Assembly: GCF_019468565.1 (NCBI RefSeq) | Contig: NZ_CP080521.1 | Location: forward strand, 2,914,001 to 2,978,000 | Direction of reading: 5' to 3' | Origin: Pseudonocardia sp. DSM 110487 | Lineage (GTDB): Bacteria > Actinomycetota > Actinomycetes > Mycobacteriales > Pseudonocardiaceae | DNA length: 64,000 bases | In this document: piece by piece, positions 7,476 to 15,722 of the stretch | Layout: the number at the start of each line of letters is the position of its first letter | Position numbering within the stretch: position 1 is the first letter of the stretch | Position numbers and translations under genes: made by a program | The notes under the pieces: model-generated | Databases searched by the model: none | What the model was told of the DNA's origin: nothing | Seen by the model: the letters and a program-made list of their open reading frames with translations, nothing else

Positions 7476-7874
7476 GTGATCGAAAAGCGCGAGGGCGACA
7501 ACCTGCACCCGACCTCCGGATACCACCACGTGACCATCGCCAGTCCGGGCCGGCTCGCCTTCCTCGCCGGTCAGATGCCGATGGACGGGACGGGAACGCG
7601 GGTCGTGGGCGTCGGCGATCTCGATCGCCAGGTCGACGTCACCGTCGAGCACACCCTCAAAGCGCTCGCGACCGCCGGTGCGCGTCCTGAGGACGTCGTG
7701 CGGTCGGTCGTCTACGTGGTGGGCGGCCAGGAGGCGGCCGCCCGTGCGTGGCACCGCTTCGCGGAGTCGTCGATCGGCGCGGCGTTCACCAGCGCAAGCA
7801 CCCTGCTCGGGGTGGCCGCGCTCGGTTTCCCGGATCAGCTGGTGGAACTGGAGCTGACCGCGGCTCTTCCCTGA
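7476..7874 (+). CDS. RidA family protein (YjgF/YER057c/UK114)
   Basis: About 132 residues from GTG 7476; GTG 7455 is an alternative giving 7 more residues. The protein has RidA features: GRLAFLAGQMPMDG, a central QVDVTVEHTLKALATAGA helix and VVRSVVYVVGG. RidA enzymes deaminate reactive enamine/imine intermediates, although the strictly conserved RidA Arg region is not clear here, so it may belong to an Rid subfamily with another activity. It follows the GAF gene closely and converges with the next TetR gene, whose 3' end overlaps it by 40 bases. Confidence 0.8.
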   Translation: MIEKREGDNLHPTSGYHHVTIASPGRLAFLAGQMPMDGTGTRVVGVGDLDRQVDVTVEHTLKALATAGARPEDVVRSVVYVVGGQEAAARAWHRFAESSIGAAFTSASTLLGVAALGFPDQLVELELTAALP

Positions 7875-8449
7875 TCAGGCGCAACGGCCTTGCGCATCGT
7901 GCGCAGGCAGAGGGCGAGGGCGTCGTGCTCGGGCACGTCGTTGTCGCGGGCGTGCATCCACGCGGCGTAGAGCAACGACCACAGCACGTCCTGGACCCAC
8001 TGCGGGGTGAGATCGGGATCGATCGTGCCCTCGGCGTGCCCGCGTTCCACGAGCCGCAGCAAAGCCCGATCGGGCTCGCTTTCCGCGTTCCAGGCCGGGT
8101 CGGTGAACAGGTGCGGCTCGTTCAAGGTGAGCAGGAGCCCGTCGCCGAGAGCGAAGTAGGCCTGGCACAGTCGCTCCAGCGCGGCCACGGCCGATCCCGA
8201 CTCCGGGCGGGCGCGCTCGGTGGCGGCGGCGACCTGTTCGAGGAGGTCGTTGCTGATGCCGGTGAGCAGGTCGGCCCGCTCCGGGAAGTAGCGGTGCATC
8301 GTCGTGCGCCCGACGCCGGCCGCGGCGGCCACCTCGGAGAGCGACGCGCTCGTGTGCTGGGACAGCACCCGCACGGCCGCGTCGAGGATGGCGCGCCGCG
8401 TCCGGGCGCGCGTGTTGCTCTCCGGAGCGGCGCCCGGCTCGTCGACCAC
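7835..8449 (-). CDS. TetR family transcriptional regulator
   Basis: 204 residues from GTG 8449, chosen so that the gene does not run into the divergent ABC transporter. The helix-turn-helix reads SLSEVAAAAGVGRTTMHRYF, preceded by TRRAILDAAVRVLSQ. The ligand domain is variable. It is divergent from an ABC exporter across 75 bp containing two direct repeats, the usual arrangement for a local repressor of an efflux pump. Its 3' end overlaps the RidA gene by 40 bases on the opposite strand. Confidence 0.9.
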   Translation of the reverse strand: MVDEPGAAPESNTRARTRRAILDAAVRVLSQHTSASLSEVAAAAGVGRTTMHRYFPERADLLTGISNDLLEQVAAATERARPESGSAVAALERLCQAYFALGDGLLLTLNEPHLFTDPAWNAESEPDRALLRLVERGHAEGTIDPDLTPQWVQDVLWSLLYAAWMHARDNDVPEHDALALCLRTMRKAVAPDQGRAAVSSSSTS

Positions 8450-8475
8450 GGCCGGAAGAGTAGCAATGGCCCCAG

Positions 8476-8503
8476 AACGGAACCAGCTTGACGAAAACGG
8501 AAC
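8476..8503. promoter_or_regulatory. Direct repeats between TetR and ABC exporter
   Basis: AACGGAAC occurs at 8476-8483 and 8496-8503, 20 bp apart, about two helical turns, on either side of a TTGACG (8488-8493) that could be a -35 element for the exporter gene. This is a plausible binding site for the divergent TetR regulator; no palindrome is seen. Confidence 0.35.
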
Positions 8504-8524
8504 AGTGATGCTCCACTGCTGAGC

Positions 8525-10309
8525 ATGAGCACTCCGGTCCCCGCCTCCGGGTTGAGCATCCTCCGGTCGTTCGCCCGGCCGCACCTGGGCACGCTCGCGC
8601 TGGGGCTGGTGCTGGCGCTAGCCGGGTCGGCGATGAGCCTGGCCACGCCGCTCGTCACCAAATGGGTGCTGGATTCCCTCGGCGCGTCCGGGTCGCTCGC
8701 CGGTCCGATCGGCGCCCTGCTCGCGCTGCTCGTCTTCGGCGCAATGATCTGGATCGGGCAGTGGACCCTGCTCGGCACGCTGGGCGAGCGGGTCGTGCTG
8801 GAGGCGAGGGAGTCGATGGTGCGCCGGTTCCTGCGCGCCACGGTTCCGGCGCTCACCCGCAGGCCGGCCGGCGAGCTGATCACGCGGGTCACCTCCGACA
8901 CGGTGCTGCTGCGCGAGGCGGTCTCGTCCAGCGTGATCGGGCTCGTCAACGGGGTCGTGATGCTCGTAGGCACGCTCGTGCTGATGGCGGTGCTCGACCT
9001 GGTGCTGCTGGCCACGACGGTGGCCGCGGTGCTCGTCGTCATCGTGCTGTTCGCGGCGCTGATGCCGGGGATCGCGAAGGCGCAGGAACGGGTGCAGGAG
9101 CACGTTGGGCGGCTCGGCGGCGTGCTGGAGACGGCGCTGCGGGCGATCCGCACGGTGAAGGCGAGCCGCGCCGAGGAGCGGCTGGCCACTGGCATCCTCG
9201 GCCATGCAGGGGAGGCGATGCGCCACAGCGTCCGCGGGGTGCGCCGCGAGGCGGTGGCCTGGACGATCGCGTGGTCGGGGATCCAGCTGGCGATCATCGT
9301 GATCCTCGGCGTCGGCGCATGGCGGGTGGGGCTCGGGCTGCTCGAGGTCTCCACCCTGATCGCGTTCCTGCTCTACGCGTTCGGGTTGATGGAGCCGATC
9401 ACGGAGCTCAGCCAGAACCTCACGGCCCTGCAGGCCGGGATCGCCGCGGCCAAGCGGATCCGGCAGGTCGAGGAGCTCGAGCTGGAGACCACCGGGGGAG
9501 CGGTGGCGCACGTCGCAGCGCCCGTCAGTGAGGGGCCCGTGCTGGAGCTGCCCGTGCTCGAGTTGCCCGTGCTCGAGTTGCGCAGCGTCACCGCCGCCTA
9601 CGGGCCCGGCCGGGCATCCGCCGTGCAGGACGTCGACCTGGTGATCCCCGCGCGCGGGCACACCGCGATCGTCGGCCCGTCGGGTGCGGGCAAGACCACG
9701 ATGTTCGCCCTGCTCCTGCGGTTCCTCGAACCGCAGGCGGGTGAGATCCGGCTGGCCGGGCGCCCGTATCGCGAGCAGACGCCCGACGAGGTGCGCGCCC
9801 GCCTCGCCTACGTCGAGCAGGAGACACCGGTGGTGCCCGGCACCATCGGCGGCAACCTGCGCTTCACCCACCCCGACGCCACCGACGACGAGCTGTGGGC
9901 GGCACTGGAACGGGTGCGGCTACGGGAGGCGGTGGAGGCCCTCGACGGCGGGCTCGACGCGGCGCTGACCTCGTCATCGCTCTCCGGCGGGCAGCGGCAG
10001 CGCATCGCGCTCGCCCGCGCGCTGGTGCGTACCCCGGAGGTGCTGCTGCTGGACGAGGCCACTGCCCAGGTCGACGGGCTCACCGAGGCCGCCGTGCACG
10101 ACGCGATCCGGGAGCAGGCCCGCCTGGGCGCGGTGGTCACGGTGGCGCACCGGCTGTCCACCGTTGTTGACGCCGACACGATCGTCGTGATGGAGGGCGG
10201 CCGCATTCGGGCCCGTGGGACGCACGACGAGCTGCTGGCCTCCGACGACCTGTACCGCGGCCTCGTGGCGGCCCTGCGGATCGACCCGCAGCTCGTGGTT
10301 GCCGGGTGA
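8525..10309 (+). CDS. ABC exporter, fused permease and ATPase
   Basis: 594 residues, a half-transporter that should dimerise. The N-terminal six-helix exporter domain (residues ~15-320) is followed by a linker and a nucleotide-binding domain with Walker A GPSGAGKTT, signature LSGGQRQRIALARAL, Walker B VLLLDEAT and H-loop VAHRLST. It belongs to the MsbA/LmrA-like exporter class and probably extrudes drugs or lipids. The linker contains an odd triplicated unit (PVLEL, residues ~338-355) caused by a near-identical 15-bp tandem repeat at about 9537-9580. A divergent TetR gene lies 75 bp upstream. Confidence 0.92.
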   Translation: MSTPVPASGLSILRSFARPHLGTLALGLVLALAGSAMSLATPLVTKWVLDSLGASGSLAGPIGALLALLVFGAMIWIGQWTLLGTLGERVVLEARESMVRRFLRATVPALTRRPAGELITRVTSDTVLLREAVSSSVIGLVNGVVMLVGTLVLMAVLDLVLLATTVAAVLVVIVLFAALMPGIAKAQERVQEHVGRLGGVLETALRAIRTVKASRAEERLATGILGHAGEAMRHSVRGVRREAVAWTIAWSGIQLAIIVILGVGAWRVGLGLLEVSTLIAFLLYAFGLMEPITELSQNLTALQAGIAAAKRIRQVEELELETTGGAVAHVAAPVSEGPVLELPVLELPVLELRSVTAAYGPGRASAVQDVDLVIPARGHTAIVGPSGAGKTTMFALLLRFLEPQAGEIRLAGRPYREQTPDEVRARLAYVEQETPVVPGTIGGNLRFTHPDATDDELWAALERVRLREAVEALDGGLDAALTSSSLSGGQRQRIALARALVRTPEVLLLDEATAQVDGLTEAAVHDAIREQARLGAVVTVAHRLSTVVDADTIVVMEGGRIRARGTHDELLASDDLYRGLVAALRIDPQLVVAG

Positions 10310-10313
10310 CTCC

Positions 10314-10997
10314 TCAGCCCGTCTCGCCGGTGTCTGCGTGCGCGGCGCCGACCGGCTTCGACTCCGGTGAGCCGCGCTGGCGCAGGTAGACCGCGAGCAC
10401 GGCCATGGAGCCCACCGCCAGCATCTCCGACTGCCAGTTCTGCAGGGTGCGGTTCCAGAAGTCGGGCTCGCCGAGGTAGGCGAGCCACGTGACCGGGTCC
10501 TCCCGGTTGCCGAGCTGCTCGGAGTTGTAGGCCGCCCAGCCGGCCACCGACTGCGCGAGCCAGGACAGCACGAAGATCGTGCCCATCACGATGCCCAATG
10601 AGCGGGAGAACAGCGCGCCGCGCCAGTCCTGGCGACGGGCCCACGCCGGGGAGTCGTCCCTGGCGAACGCTCCCGTCTTCTGGTCCTGGTCCGACTCGGG
10701 GCCGACCTTCTCGATGTCCTTCGACTCCGCCGAGCCGCGCTGCACGAGCCAGACCGTGAGGAAGATGTAGAGGAAGAACTGCAGGTACTCCGACTGCCAG
10801 TTCTCCACGACGTCCACGGCGAACGTCGAGGACGTCACGTACTGCAGGACCGTCACGGGCTCTGCGCCGTACGCGGCCTGCTGGTCGTTGTACTGCGCCT
10901 GTCCGGCGAACGCCTGCCCGGCGAGCGTGAGCAGGAACAGGGCGCCGAAGCCCAGGCCGACGCCGTTGTCGCGCAGGATGCGCCGCACGCCGCTCAC
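10314..10997 (-). CDS. DUF6766-like membrane protein with internal duplication
   Basis: 227 residues from GTG 10997, which overlaps the stop of a 30-codon gene (GTGA). There are four predicted membrane helices in two repeated halves: each half has a helix, a soluble loop with NWQSE, a second helix and QRGSAESK or QRGSPESK. This pattern matches what is known as DUF6766; the function is unknown. It is the last gene of a three-gene overlapping operon that begins with a lipoprotein. The longer upstream reading frame was rejected because it overlaps the lipoprotein gene in another frame. Confidence 0.75.
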   Translation of the reverse strand: MSGVRRILRDNGVGLGFGALFLLTLAGQAFAGQAQYNDQQAAYGAEPVTVLQYVTSSTFAVDVVENWQSEYLQFFLYIFLTVWLVQRGSAESKDIEKVGPESDQDQKTGAFARDDSPAWARRQDWRGALFSRSLGIVMGTIFVLSWLAQSVAGWAAYNSEQLGNREDPVTWLAYLGEPDFWNRTLQNWQSEMLAVGSMAVLAVYLRQRGSPESKPVGAAHADTGETG

Positions 10998-11086
10998 CGC
11001 CCCAGCAGCCCGAGCAACGTGAAGTAGCCCAGCCCGATGCCGATCACGGCCAGGTAGGCGACGAACAGCGCACGCACGGCTCTCAC
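10994..11086 (-). CDS. 30-residue membrane peptide
   Basis: A small gene from GTG 11086 to TGA 10994. It overlaps the stop of the upstream lipoprotein gene (GTGA) and its own stop overlaps the start of the downstream DUF6766-like gene (GTGA), so it is coupled on both sides. The translation begins VRAVRALFVAYLAVIG and ends GLLGR: one membrane helix with basic residues at the N-terminus. It fills precisely the gap between two coupled genes in frame, which is unlikely by chance. It may be a small subunit or assembly factor of the downstream membrane protein (inference). Confidence 0.6.
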   Translation of the reverse strand: MRAVRALFVAYLAVIGIGLGYFTLLGLLGR

Positions 11087-11457
11087 GGCCCCTCCACGCG
11101 GCACTCGTAGGGCAGGTCGCCGTTCGGCGCGCAGCCGGCGGCGGCGATCTTCCACCCGCCACCGGTGCGGGTGAGGAACAGCGTGTCGCCGGACAGCCGG
11201 ACCTGGGCTTGGTCACCCCACACCGAGGTCTGCAGCACCTGTGCGCCCGACGGCACCGACGGGCCGACCACGGCCATGCACGGCCCGTCGCGTTCCACGG
11301 CCGCGAGGGTGGCCGGCGCGAGCAGGGCGCAACGGGCGGTGGGATCACCCGAGGTGAAGTCGGCGGCGACCCGCTCCACGTCGGGGCGCTCCGTCGCGGC
11401 GCACCCCGCGAGCATCGCGACCGTGGCACCCAGGACGAACGCCCGGATCACGCTCAT
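11083..11457 (-). CDS. Small lipoprotein
   Basis: 124 residues from ATG 11457. The lipoprotein signal MSVIRAFVLGATVAMLAGCA has a lipobox (LAGC), giving a mature protein lipidated at about Cys19. The mature part contains further cysteines (ARCALLAPA, GPCMAVVG, AAGCAPNG, YECRVEG) that could form two disulfides and looks like a small NTF2-like or hypothetical domain (TRTGGGWKIAAAGC). It is the first gene of a three-gene overlapping operon with the 30-residue peptide and the DUF6766-like protein. Function unknown. Confidence 0.75.
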   Translation of the reverse strand: MSVIRAFVLGATVAMLAGCAATERPDVERVAADFTSGDPTARCALLAPATLAAVERDGPCMAVVGPSVPSGAQVLQTSVWGDQAQVRLSGDTLFLTRTGGGWKIAAAGCAPNGDLPYECRVEGP

Positions 11458-11613
11458 GATCGGTGCTACCCGTGGGCCCTGGGGGTGAAACGGCACCGCT
11501 CACCGGATCGGATGCCTGCGGGACTCCTGAGGGTGAACCATGCCGTGCCGCACTGCCTCCCTCCTGGGCGTTCATGATCCTATCCGGGCCAAGGAGATGG
11601 GGGGTGACCTGCG

Positions 11614-12912
11614 GTGATGGGAGCGGTTCTCGCCGTGGTGCTGGCGTTCAGCACCGGCGTCGGCGATCCGCCGCCCGAGCACGGCGCCGAGCGGGCACTC
11701 GCCGAGCTCGGGGCGCGGACCCAGCTCGCCCCCGGCGTCACGCACCGCGGCCTCCGCACCACGGCGGCGGCCGGCCAGGTGCTCGGCGACGTCGTCGAGG
11801 TCGACCTCACCGACCCCACCGTGCACGCCGATCTGATCATGCCCGGGGCGATCGCCGCCCGTAGCCCGGTGGCGGACATGGCGAACCGCTCCGGTGCCAC
11901 CGCGGCGATCAACGGCGACTTCTTCGACATCGGCCGCACCAACGCGCCGTCCGGCCCCGCCGTTGCCGACGGCCGCCCGCTGAAGTCCGCCGTGCCGCCC
12001 GGGCGCCGGATGGGGCCGCTCGTACCCGGCGCCGAGATCGACTCCGTGTTCACCGTCGGGACGGACCGGGTGGCCCGCATCGACCGGCTGCGGCTCGAGG
12101 CGAGCGTGCACGGCCCGTCCGGGACGCACGAGGTCGTCGCGCTCAACCAGTACGCCGTGCCGGTGAACGGGATCGGCATCTTCACCCCGGCATGGGGCGA
12201 CGTGGACCGGGCCCCCACGCTGTGCGGCACCGACGGCGACCGCACTGCCCCGTGCGCCGTCGAGCAGGCCGAGGTGCTCGTGCGCGACGGCACCGTCGTG
12301 CACGAGGGGCGGCCGGGCCGCGGCCGCATCCCCGACGGCGAGCTGGCACTGACCGGCCGCGAGAAGGGGGCGGCGGTGGTGCGGTCGCTCGAGGTGGGCG
12401 ACCGGGTCGACGTCGAGTACGAGCTGGTGCCGGAGAGCGGGCACTGGCCCGAACTCGCCGTCGGCGGCAGCCCGATCATGTTCGACGGCACGCCGGTGCG
12501 CGGCCTCGACGACCGCGAGCGCGCACCCCGCAGCGCGGTCGGGACCAGCGCCGAAGGGCGCCACATGTGGCTGCTGACCCTCGACGGACGCCAGTCCGAC
12601 AGCGTCGGGGCCACCCTGCACGAGCTCTCGAAGCTGCTGCGCGAGCTGGGGGTGGACGACGCGGTCAACCTCGACGGCGGCGGCTCGTCGACGCTCGTGC
12701 TGCGCGATCCCGGTGCCACCGCGGTGACGATCGTCAACGATCCGTCCGGCCGCTCGCCGCGCCTCGTCCCCAACGGGATCGGGATCTACACCGGATCGAG
12801 CGAGCTGGCCTTCAGTCCTGCCGGGTACTGGTCGTTGACGTGGGGTGGAGGTGAACGAGGGTGTCCATGGGAGTGTCCAGCCGTACCGAGTCCAGTAGGG
12901 CCGTCGGCATGA
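11614..12912 (+). CDS. Phosphodiester glycosidase family protein (NAGPA domain)
   Basis: 432 residues from GTG 11614, with ATG 11617 as an equally good start; a GGGGGG tract lies about 10 bases upstream. The N-terminus is hydrophobic and may act as a weak signal. The NAGPA/exopolysaccharide-type domain shows AAINGDFFD (about residues 91-99) and the catalytic-region signature AVNLDGGGSSTLVLRD near residue 355. Family members hydrolyse phosphodiester-linked sugars in glycans; here the substrate may be a cell-envelope polymer. The stop overlaps the next gene (ATGA at 12909-12912). Confidence 0.85.
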   Translation: MMGAVLAVVLAFSTGVGDPPPEHGAERALAELGARTQLAPGVTHRGLRTTAAAGQVLGDVVEVDLTDPTVHADLIMPGAIAARSPVADMANRSGATAAINGDFFDIGRTNAPSGPAVADGRPLKSAVPPGRRMGPLVPGAEIDSVFTVGTDRVARIDRLRLEASVHGPSGTHEVVALNQYAVPVNGIGIFTPAWGDVDRAPTLCGTDGDRTAPCAVEQAEVLVRDGTVVHEGRPGRGRIPDGELALTGREKGAAVVRSLEVGDRVDVEYELVPESGHWPELAVGGSPIMFDGTPVRGLDDRERAPRSAVGTSAEGRHMWLLTLDGRQSDSVGATLHELSKLLRELGVDDAVNLDGGGSSTLVLRDPGATAVTIVNDPSGRSPRLVPNGIGIYTGSSELAFSPAGYWSLTWGGGERGCPWECPAVPSPVGPSA

Positions 12913-13343
12913 CGTGGCAGCGTGCCCGGTCGCGTTCGGACGACCGCGCTGCGCGGCTGCTGCAGGCGGCGGAGCAGGACGCCGAGGTCGCCGCCGCCCG
13001 TTACCGGGCGCTGAAGGAGGCGGCTGCCGCACCCCCATCCGGCGACGGGGCCCGGCACCCGATGCCCAGCTGGCAGCAGATGCTGCTGCTCGTCGTGGGC
13101 GGCGGCCTCCTGTTGGGGCTGCTCGTCATCTGGCTGCTCGCCACGGCCTACCTCGGTCCCGCCGCGCTGCTCGCACTTCCGGCCGGGGCGGGGCTCGTGG
13201 CCGGCTTCGTCGCGCTGCGGCGACGCAGGCCGCCGCCGGTGGCAGCGCGGCGTCGCCCGCTCGTTGCGGACCTGGTGCGCGCGGCACAGGAGATGCACGA
13301 CGCCGAGGCGGTGCTGCAACGGCTGCGGCAGGAGTGTCCCTGA
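12909..13343 (+). CDS. Coiled-coil protein with two membrane helices
   Basis: 144 residues from ATG 12909, selected because it overlaps the preceding stop as ATGA; an earlier ATG at 12861 is possible but would overlap by 52 bases. The N-terminal helix (RAARLLQAAEQDAEVAAARY) and the C-terminal helix (LVRAAQEMHDAEAVLQRLRQ) are amphipathic and probably coiled. Between them lie two membrane segments (MLLLVVGGGLLLGLLVIWLL and LGPAALLALPAGAGLVAGFV). No family recognised; it may accompany the glycosidase at the membrane. Confidence 0.6.
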   Translation: MTWQRARSRSDDRAARLLQAAEQDAEVAAARYRALKEAAAAPPSGDGARHPMPSWQQMLLLVVGGGLLLGLLVIWLLATAYLGPAALLALPAGAGLVAGFVALRRRRPPPVAARRRPLVADLVRAAQEMHDAEAVLQRLRQECP

Positions 13344-13468
13344 CCGGTGGTACCAGACACACCCTAGGGCCGCTGGACACGATGCGTTAGATTCACCGCG
13401 CACGAATACCCCGTTCGGGCCCTGGCCCTCACCCGGTCAGGTGTCTTTGCTCCCCAGGAGTGCGCAGG

Positions 13469-14698
13469 GTGGACACGCACGGTAACAACTCGGCGACGCC
13501 GGGCGCGGCTCGCCCTCAGCGTTCGCGGCGGGGCGGAGTCAGCGTCGAGTCGCTGCTGAGCCGCGAGTCGGGTAGCACCACCACCCGCCCCGCGGGCGCC
13601 CACCGGCGCGGGGCCGCTCTCGGCATCGCGCCGGCCCCGCTGCTCGCGGCCACCGCCGTGGCGGGTGCCGCCGCGGCCAGCGTGTCCTCGGTCGTCGTGC
13701 TCTCCACCGGGAACGCGCCGATCGACCTCGTGCACGGCGAGGTGCAGGCGGCGGGGAACGTCACCGACGACCGCTACCCGAGCCTCTTCGCCGCCGGGGC
13801 CACCGACACCGGGGCCAGCGTCGATCACGACGTCACGGACGGCAGCCGCATCGCCGCGCTCGCGCAGCTCGCCGCCAGTGCCCCGACCGTGCTCGCCTCC
13901 GCCGTGTTCCCACAGCTGTTCCAGGGAGCTCCGCAGGAGCCACTCGCAGCGGCGCCCATTGCGGCCGCGCCCGTCACTCCGCCCGCGTCCGCCGTCACCG
14001 ACCCGACGGTCGTGCCGACGACCCCGCCCGCGGGCGACGACCACTCGTCCTCGTCCGGCCGGTCCGGCGACTCCGGTGACGACTCCGGCGGTCACAATTC
14101 CGGCGGTCACAACTCCGGCGGTGACGACTCCGGCCGGGGCGACTCCGGTAACGACCACTCCGACCACGGTTCGCGCCCGTCCGACCCGCCGAGCTCGCGC
14201 CCGGACCCGAGCCCATCGCCGGACCCCGACCCCACGCCGTCTCCAGGCCCCGCACCGTCTCCGGACCCGACGCCGTCCCCCGATCCCGAACCGGACCCCA
14301 GCGGCCCGCCCACGGATGACCCGGGCGACGACGACCCGAACCCGCCCGGCGATGGTGGCTCGGGCGGCGGTGGCTCGGGCGGCGGTGGTTCGGACGACGG
14401 CGGGTCCGACAGTGGCGGTGGTTCCGGCGGCTCCGGCGGCGGTGGTTCCGGCGACGGCGGCGGTTCCGGCGGCGGTGGCTCCAACGACGGTGGCTCCGGC
14501 GGTGGTTCCGGCGAGGGCGGTTCCGATGGGGGCGGCTCGGATTCCGGAGGCTCTGACAGCGGTTCCGGCGGCGGTTCCGGCGGCGGTGGTTCGGACGACG
14601 GTGGCTCTGGCGGAGGCGGATCTTCCGACGGTGGCGGCTCGGACGGTGGCGGCTCGGACGGTGGCGGTTCCGGCGGGGGAGACTCGTCCGGAGGCTAG
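13469..14698 (+). CDS. Membrane-anchored Pro- and Gly/Ser-rich low-complexity protein
   Basis: 409 residues from GTG 13469, chosen over GTG 13460 because AGGAG (13456-13460) is then at the correct spacing. An Arg-rich N-terminal segment with the motif GVSVESLLSRES precedes one membrane helix (PLLAATAVAGAAAASVSSVV), then a ~100-residue Ala/Pro region, a Gly-Asp-Ser segment with repeats of SGGHN, a Pro-rich PSPDPDPTPSPG segment and about 130 residues of Gly/Ser repeats (GGGGS, SDGGG). It looks like a surface-exposed flexible stalk or matrix protein. The repeats are made of varied codons, so this is a real coding bias and not a simple DNA satellite. Confidence 0.7.
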   Translation: MDTHGNNSATPGAARPQRSRRGGVSVESLLSRESGSTTTRPAGAHRRGAALGIAPAPLLAATAVAGAAAASVSSVVVLSTGNAPIDLVHGEVQAAGNVTDDRYPSLFAAGATDTGASVDHDVTDGSRIAALAQLAASAPTVLASAVFPQLFQGAPQEPLAAAPIAAAPVTPPASAVTDPTVVPTTPPAGDDHSSSSGRSGDSGDDSGGHNSGGHNSGGDDSGRGDSGNDHSDHGSRPSDPPSSRPDPSPSPDPDPTPSPGPAPSPDPTPSPDPEPDPSGPPTDDPGDDDPNPPGDGGSGGGGSGGGGSDDGGSDSGGGSGGSGGGGSGDGGGSGGGGSNDGGSGGGSGEGGSDGGGSDSGGSDSGSGGGSGGGGSDDGGSGGGGSSDGGGSDGGGSDGGGSGGGDSSGG

Positions 14699-14731
14699 CG
14701 CTCCAGCCGGACTTCGTGATCATTCCTATGG

Positions 14732-14757
14732 CCGCGGGGCTATGGCCCCCGCGCGGC
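14732..14757 (+). terminator. Possible terminator after the Gly/Ser-rich gene
   Basis: GCGGGG (14734-14739) pairs with CCCCGC (14747-14752) across a short loop, 35 nt after the stop codon of the Gly/Ser-rich gene. There is no T-tract, as is common in high-GC actinobacteria. Confidence 0.4.
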
Positions 14758-15722
14758 ACGGCGGAAGCCGTTGGCGCATCCCGTGTCGGCCGGCGCAGCC
14801 CGTCGTAGGTCAGACACCCCGTCGACCGGGCGCGCCGGCCGAGAACGAGCGCGCCGGCGACACGGGGTGGGCCTGTGCGCCCGGGTGCCGGACGCTTTCG
14901 TGGGCGCGCCGTTCCCGGCCCCGGGTAGCCCCCGGGCCTCACCCACCAGCCGAGGGCTGCCGGCGTAGCGATCCGGTTCACCTCGACCCCGTCGCCTTCC
15001 GGGGGTGGCTGGGTTGGGTGCACTACCGGATCATGTGGTTGCTCGGGCGGCCGTCCCCGACGCGGGGGCACGCCCGTCCGGGACGAGACCGCCGCGGTTT
15101 GGGTGCTACGCATCTGGCTGTGGTCCCGTCGGCGCCCTCTGGCCACGCCTGGAATCTGGGGTGTAATCGGGGCCTGGGCTGCACCCCTGCGGCTGGTGTT
15201 CTGACCGGGGAGACACCTCTGCAGCGGGTGTCCGGTCCTGCTGATCATGGACCTGCGCGTGGGGCCCTGTCCCTGGGGTGGTCTGGCCGTGATCATCCAA
15301 GCGCGGGGCTGGGTGTGGAGGGTCGGGACCACAGCCGGTCGCGTGGCACCCGGCAGGACGGTCTCCTCGGGAACGGGCGTGCCCCCGCGTCGGGGACGGC
15401 CGCCCACGCAACCCCAGGGGACGGTAGTGCACCCAACCCAGCCACTTCCGCAAGGCGAAGGGGTCGAGGCGAACCGGCGGACACACCCGCGAAGCCCGGA
15501 TCACGGGGCGGGTGCCGGGCGGCCCGGGCCGGGAACAGCGCGCCCACCGGCAGGCAACCCGACCAGGCCGACTCGATGGATCGACACGATCGCACCCCGG
15601 CCGCCAGGCGCCCGATCGGCGGCGGGCAAGATCCGAACTATCGGTTGTCTATGGCTGCTCGCACGACCATGAGCACCCGTAACTTCGGATCATGGACGCG
15701 AAGATCGCGAGTATCGGTTGAG
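14758..15722. other. Gene-poor region of about 1 kb
   Basis: No reading frame here has a believable protein, start site or family signature; the long open frames on both strands reflect GC bias. The first ~200 bases carry several short GC-rich inverted repeats (for example CCCGTGTCGGCCGG near 14785 against CCGGCGACACGGG near 14855). The middle holds a long inverted repeat (14973-15128 and 15324-15477). The last ~240 bases up to the aldo/keto reductase stop show nothing recognisable. Confidence 0.6.
14973..15477. repeat. Long imperfect inverted repeat (arms ~155 bp, spacer ~195 bp)
   Basis: The left arm (14973-15128) is the reverse complement of the right arm (15324-15477) with scattered differences. 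Perfect blocks include 24 bp (15005-15028 with 15422-15445) and 33 bp (15045-15077 with 15373-15405); the inner ends are GGCTGTGGTCCCG (15116-15128) and its complement (15324-15336), and the outer block of 26 bases (14973-14998 with 15452-15477) differs at only two positions. Each arm also contains its own small hairpin (CCCCG-ACG-CGGGG). It may be two inverted copies of a dispersed repeat, a decayed mobile element or a folded RNA. Confidence 0.75.

Noticed and set aside
14340..14690. Possible CRISPR or satellite array
   Set aside because: The repeats are 3-base codon patterns encoding Gly/Ser with variable order; there are no constant repeats with unique spacers.
14699..15722. Transposase remnants
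   Set aside because: No DDE or similar motif was found in any frame of this region; only the inverted repeats are visible.
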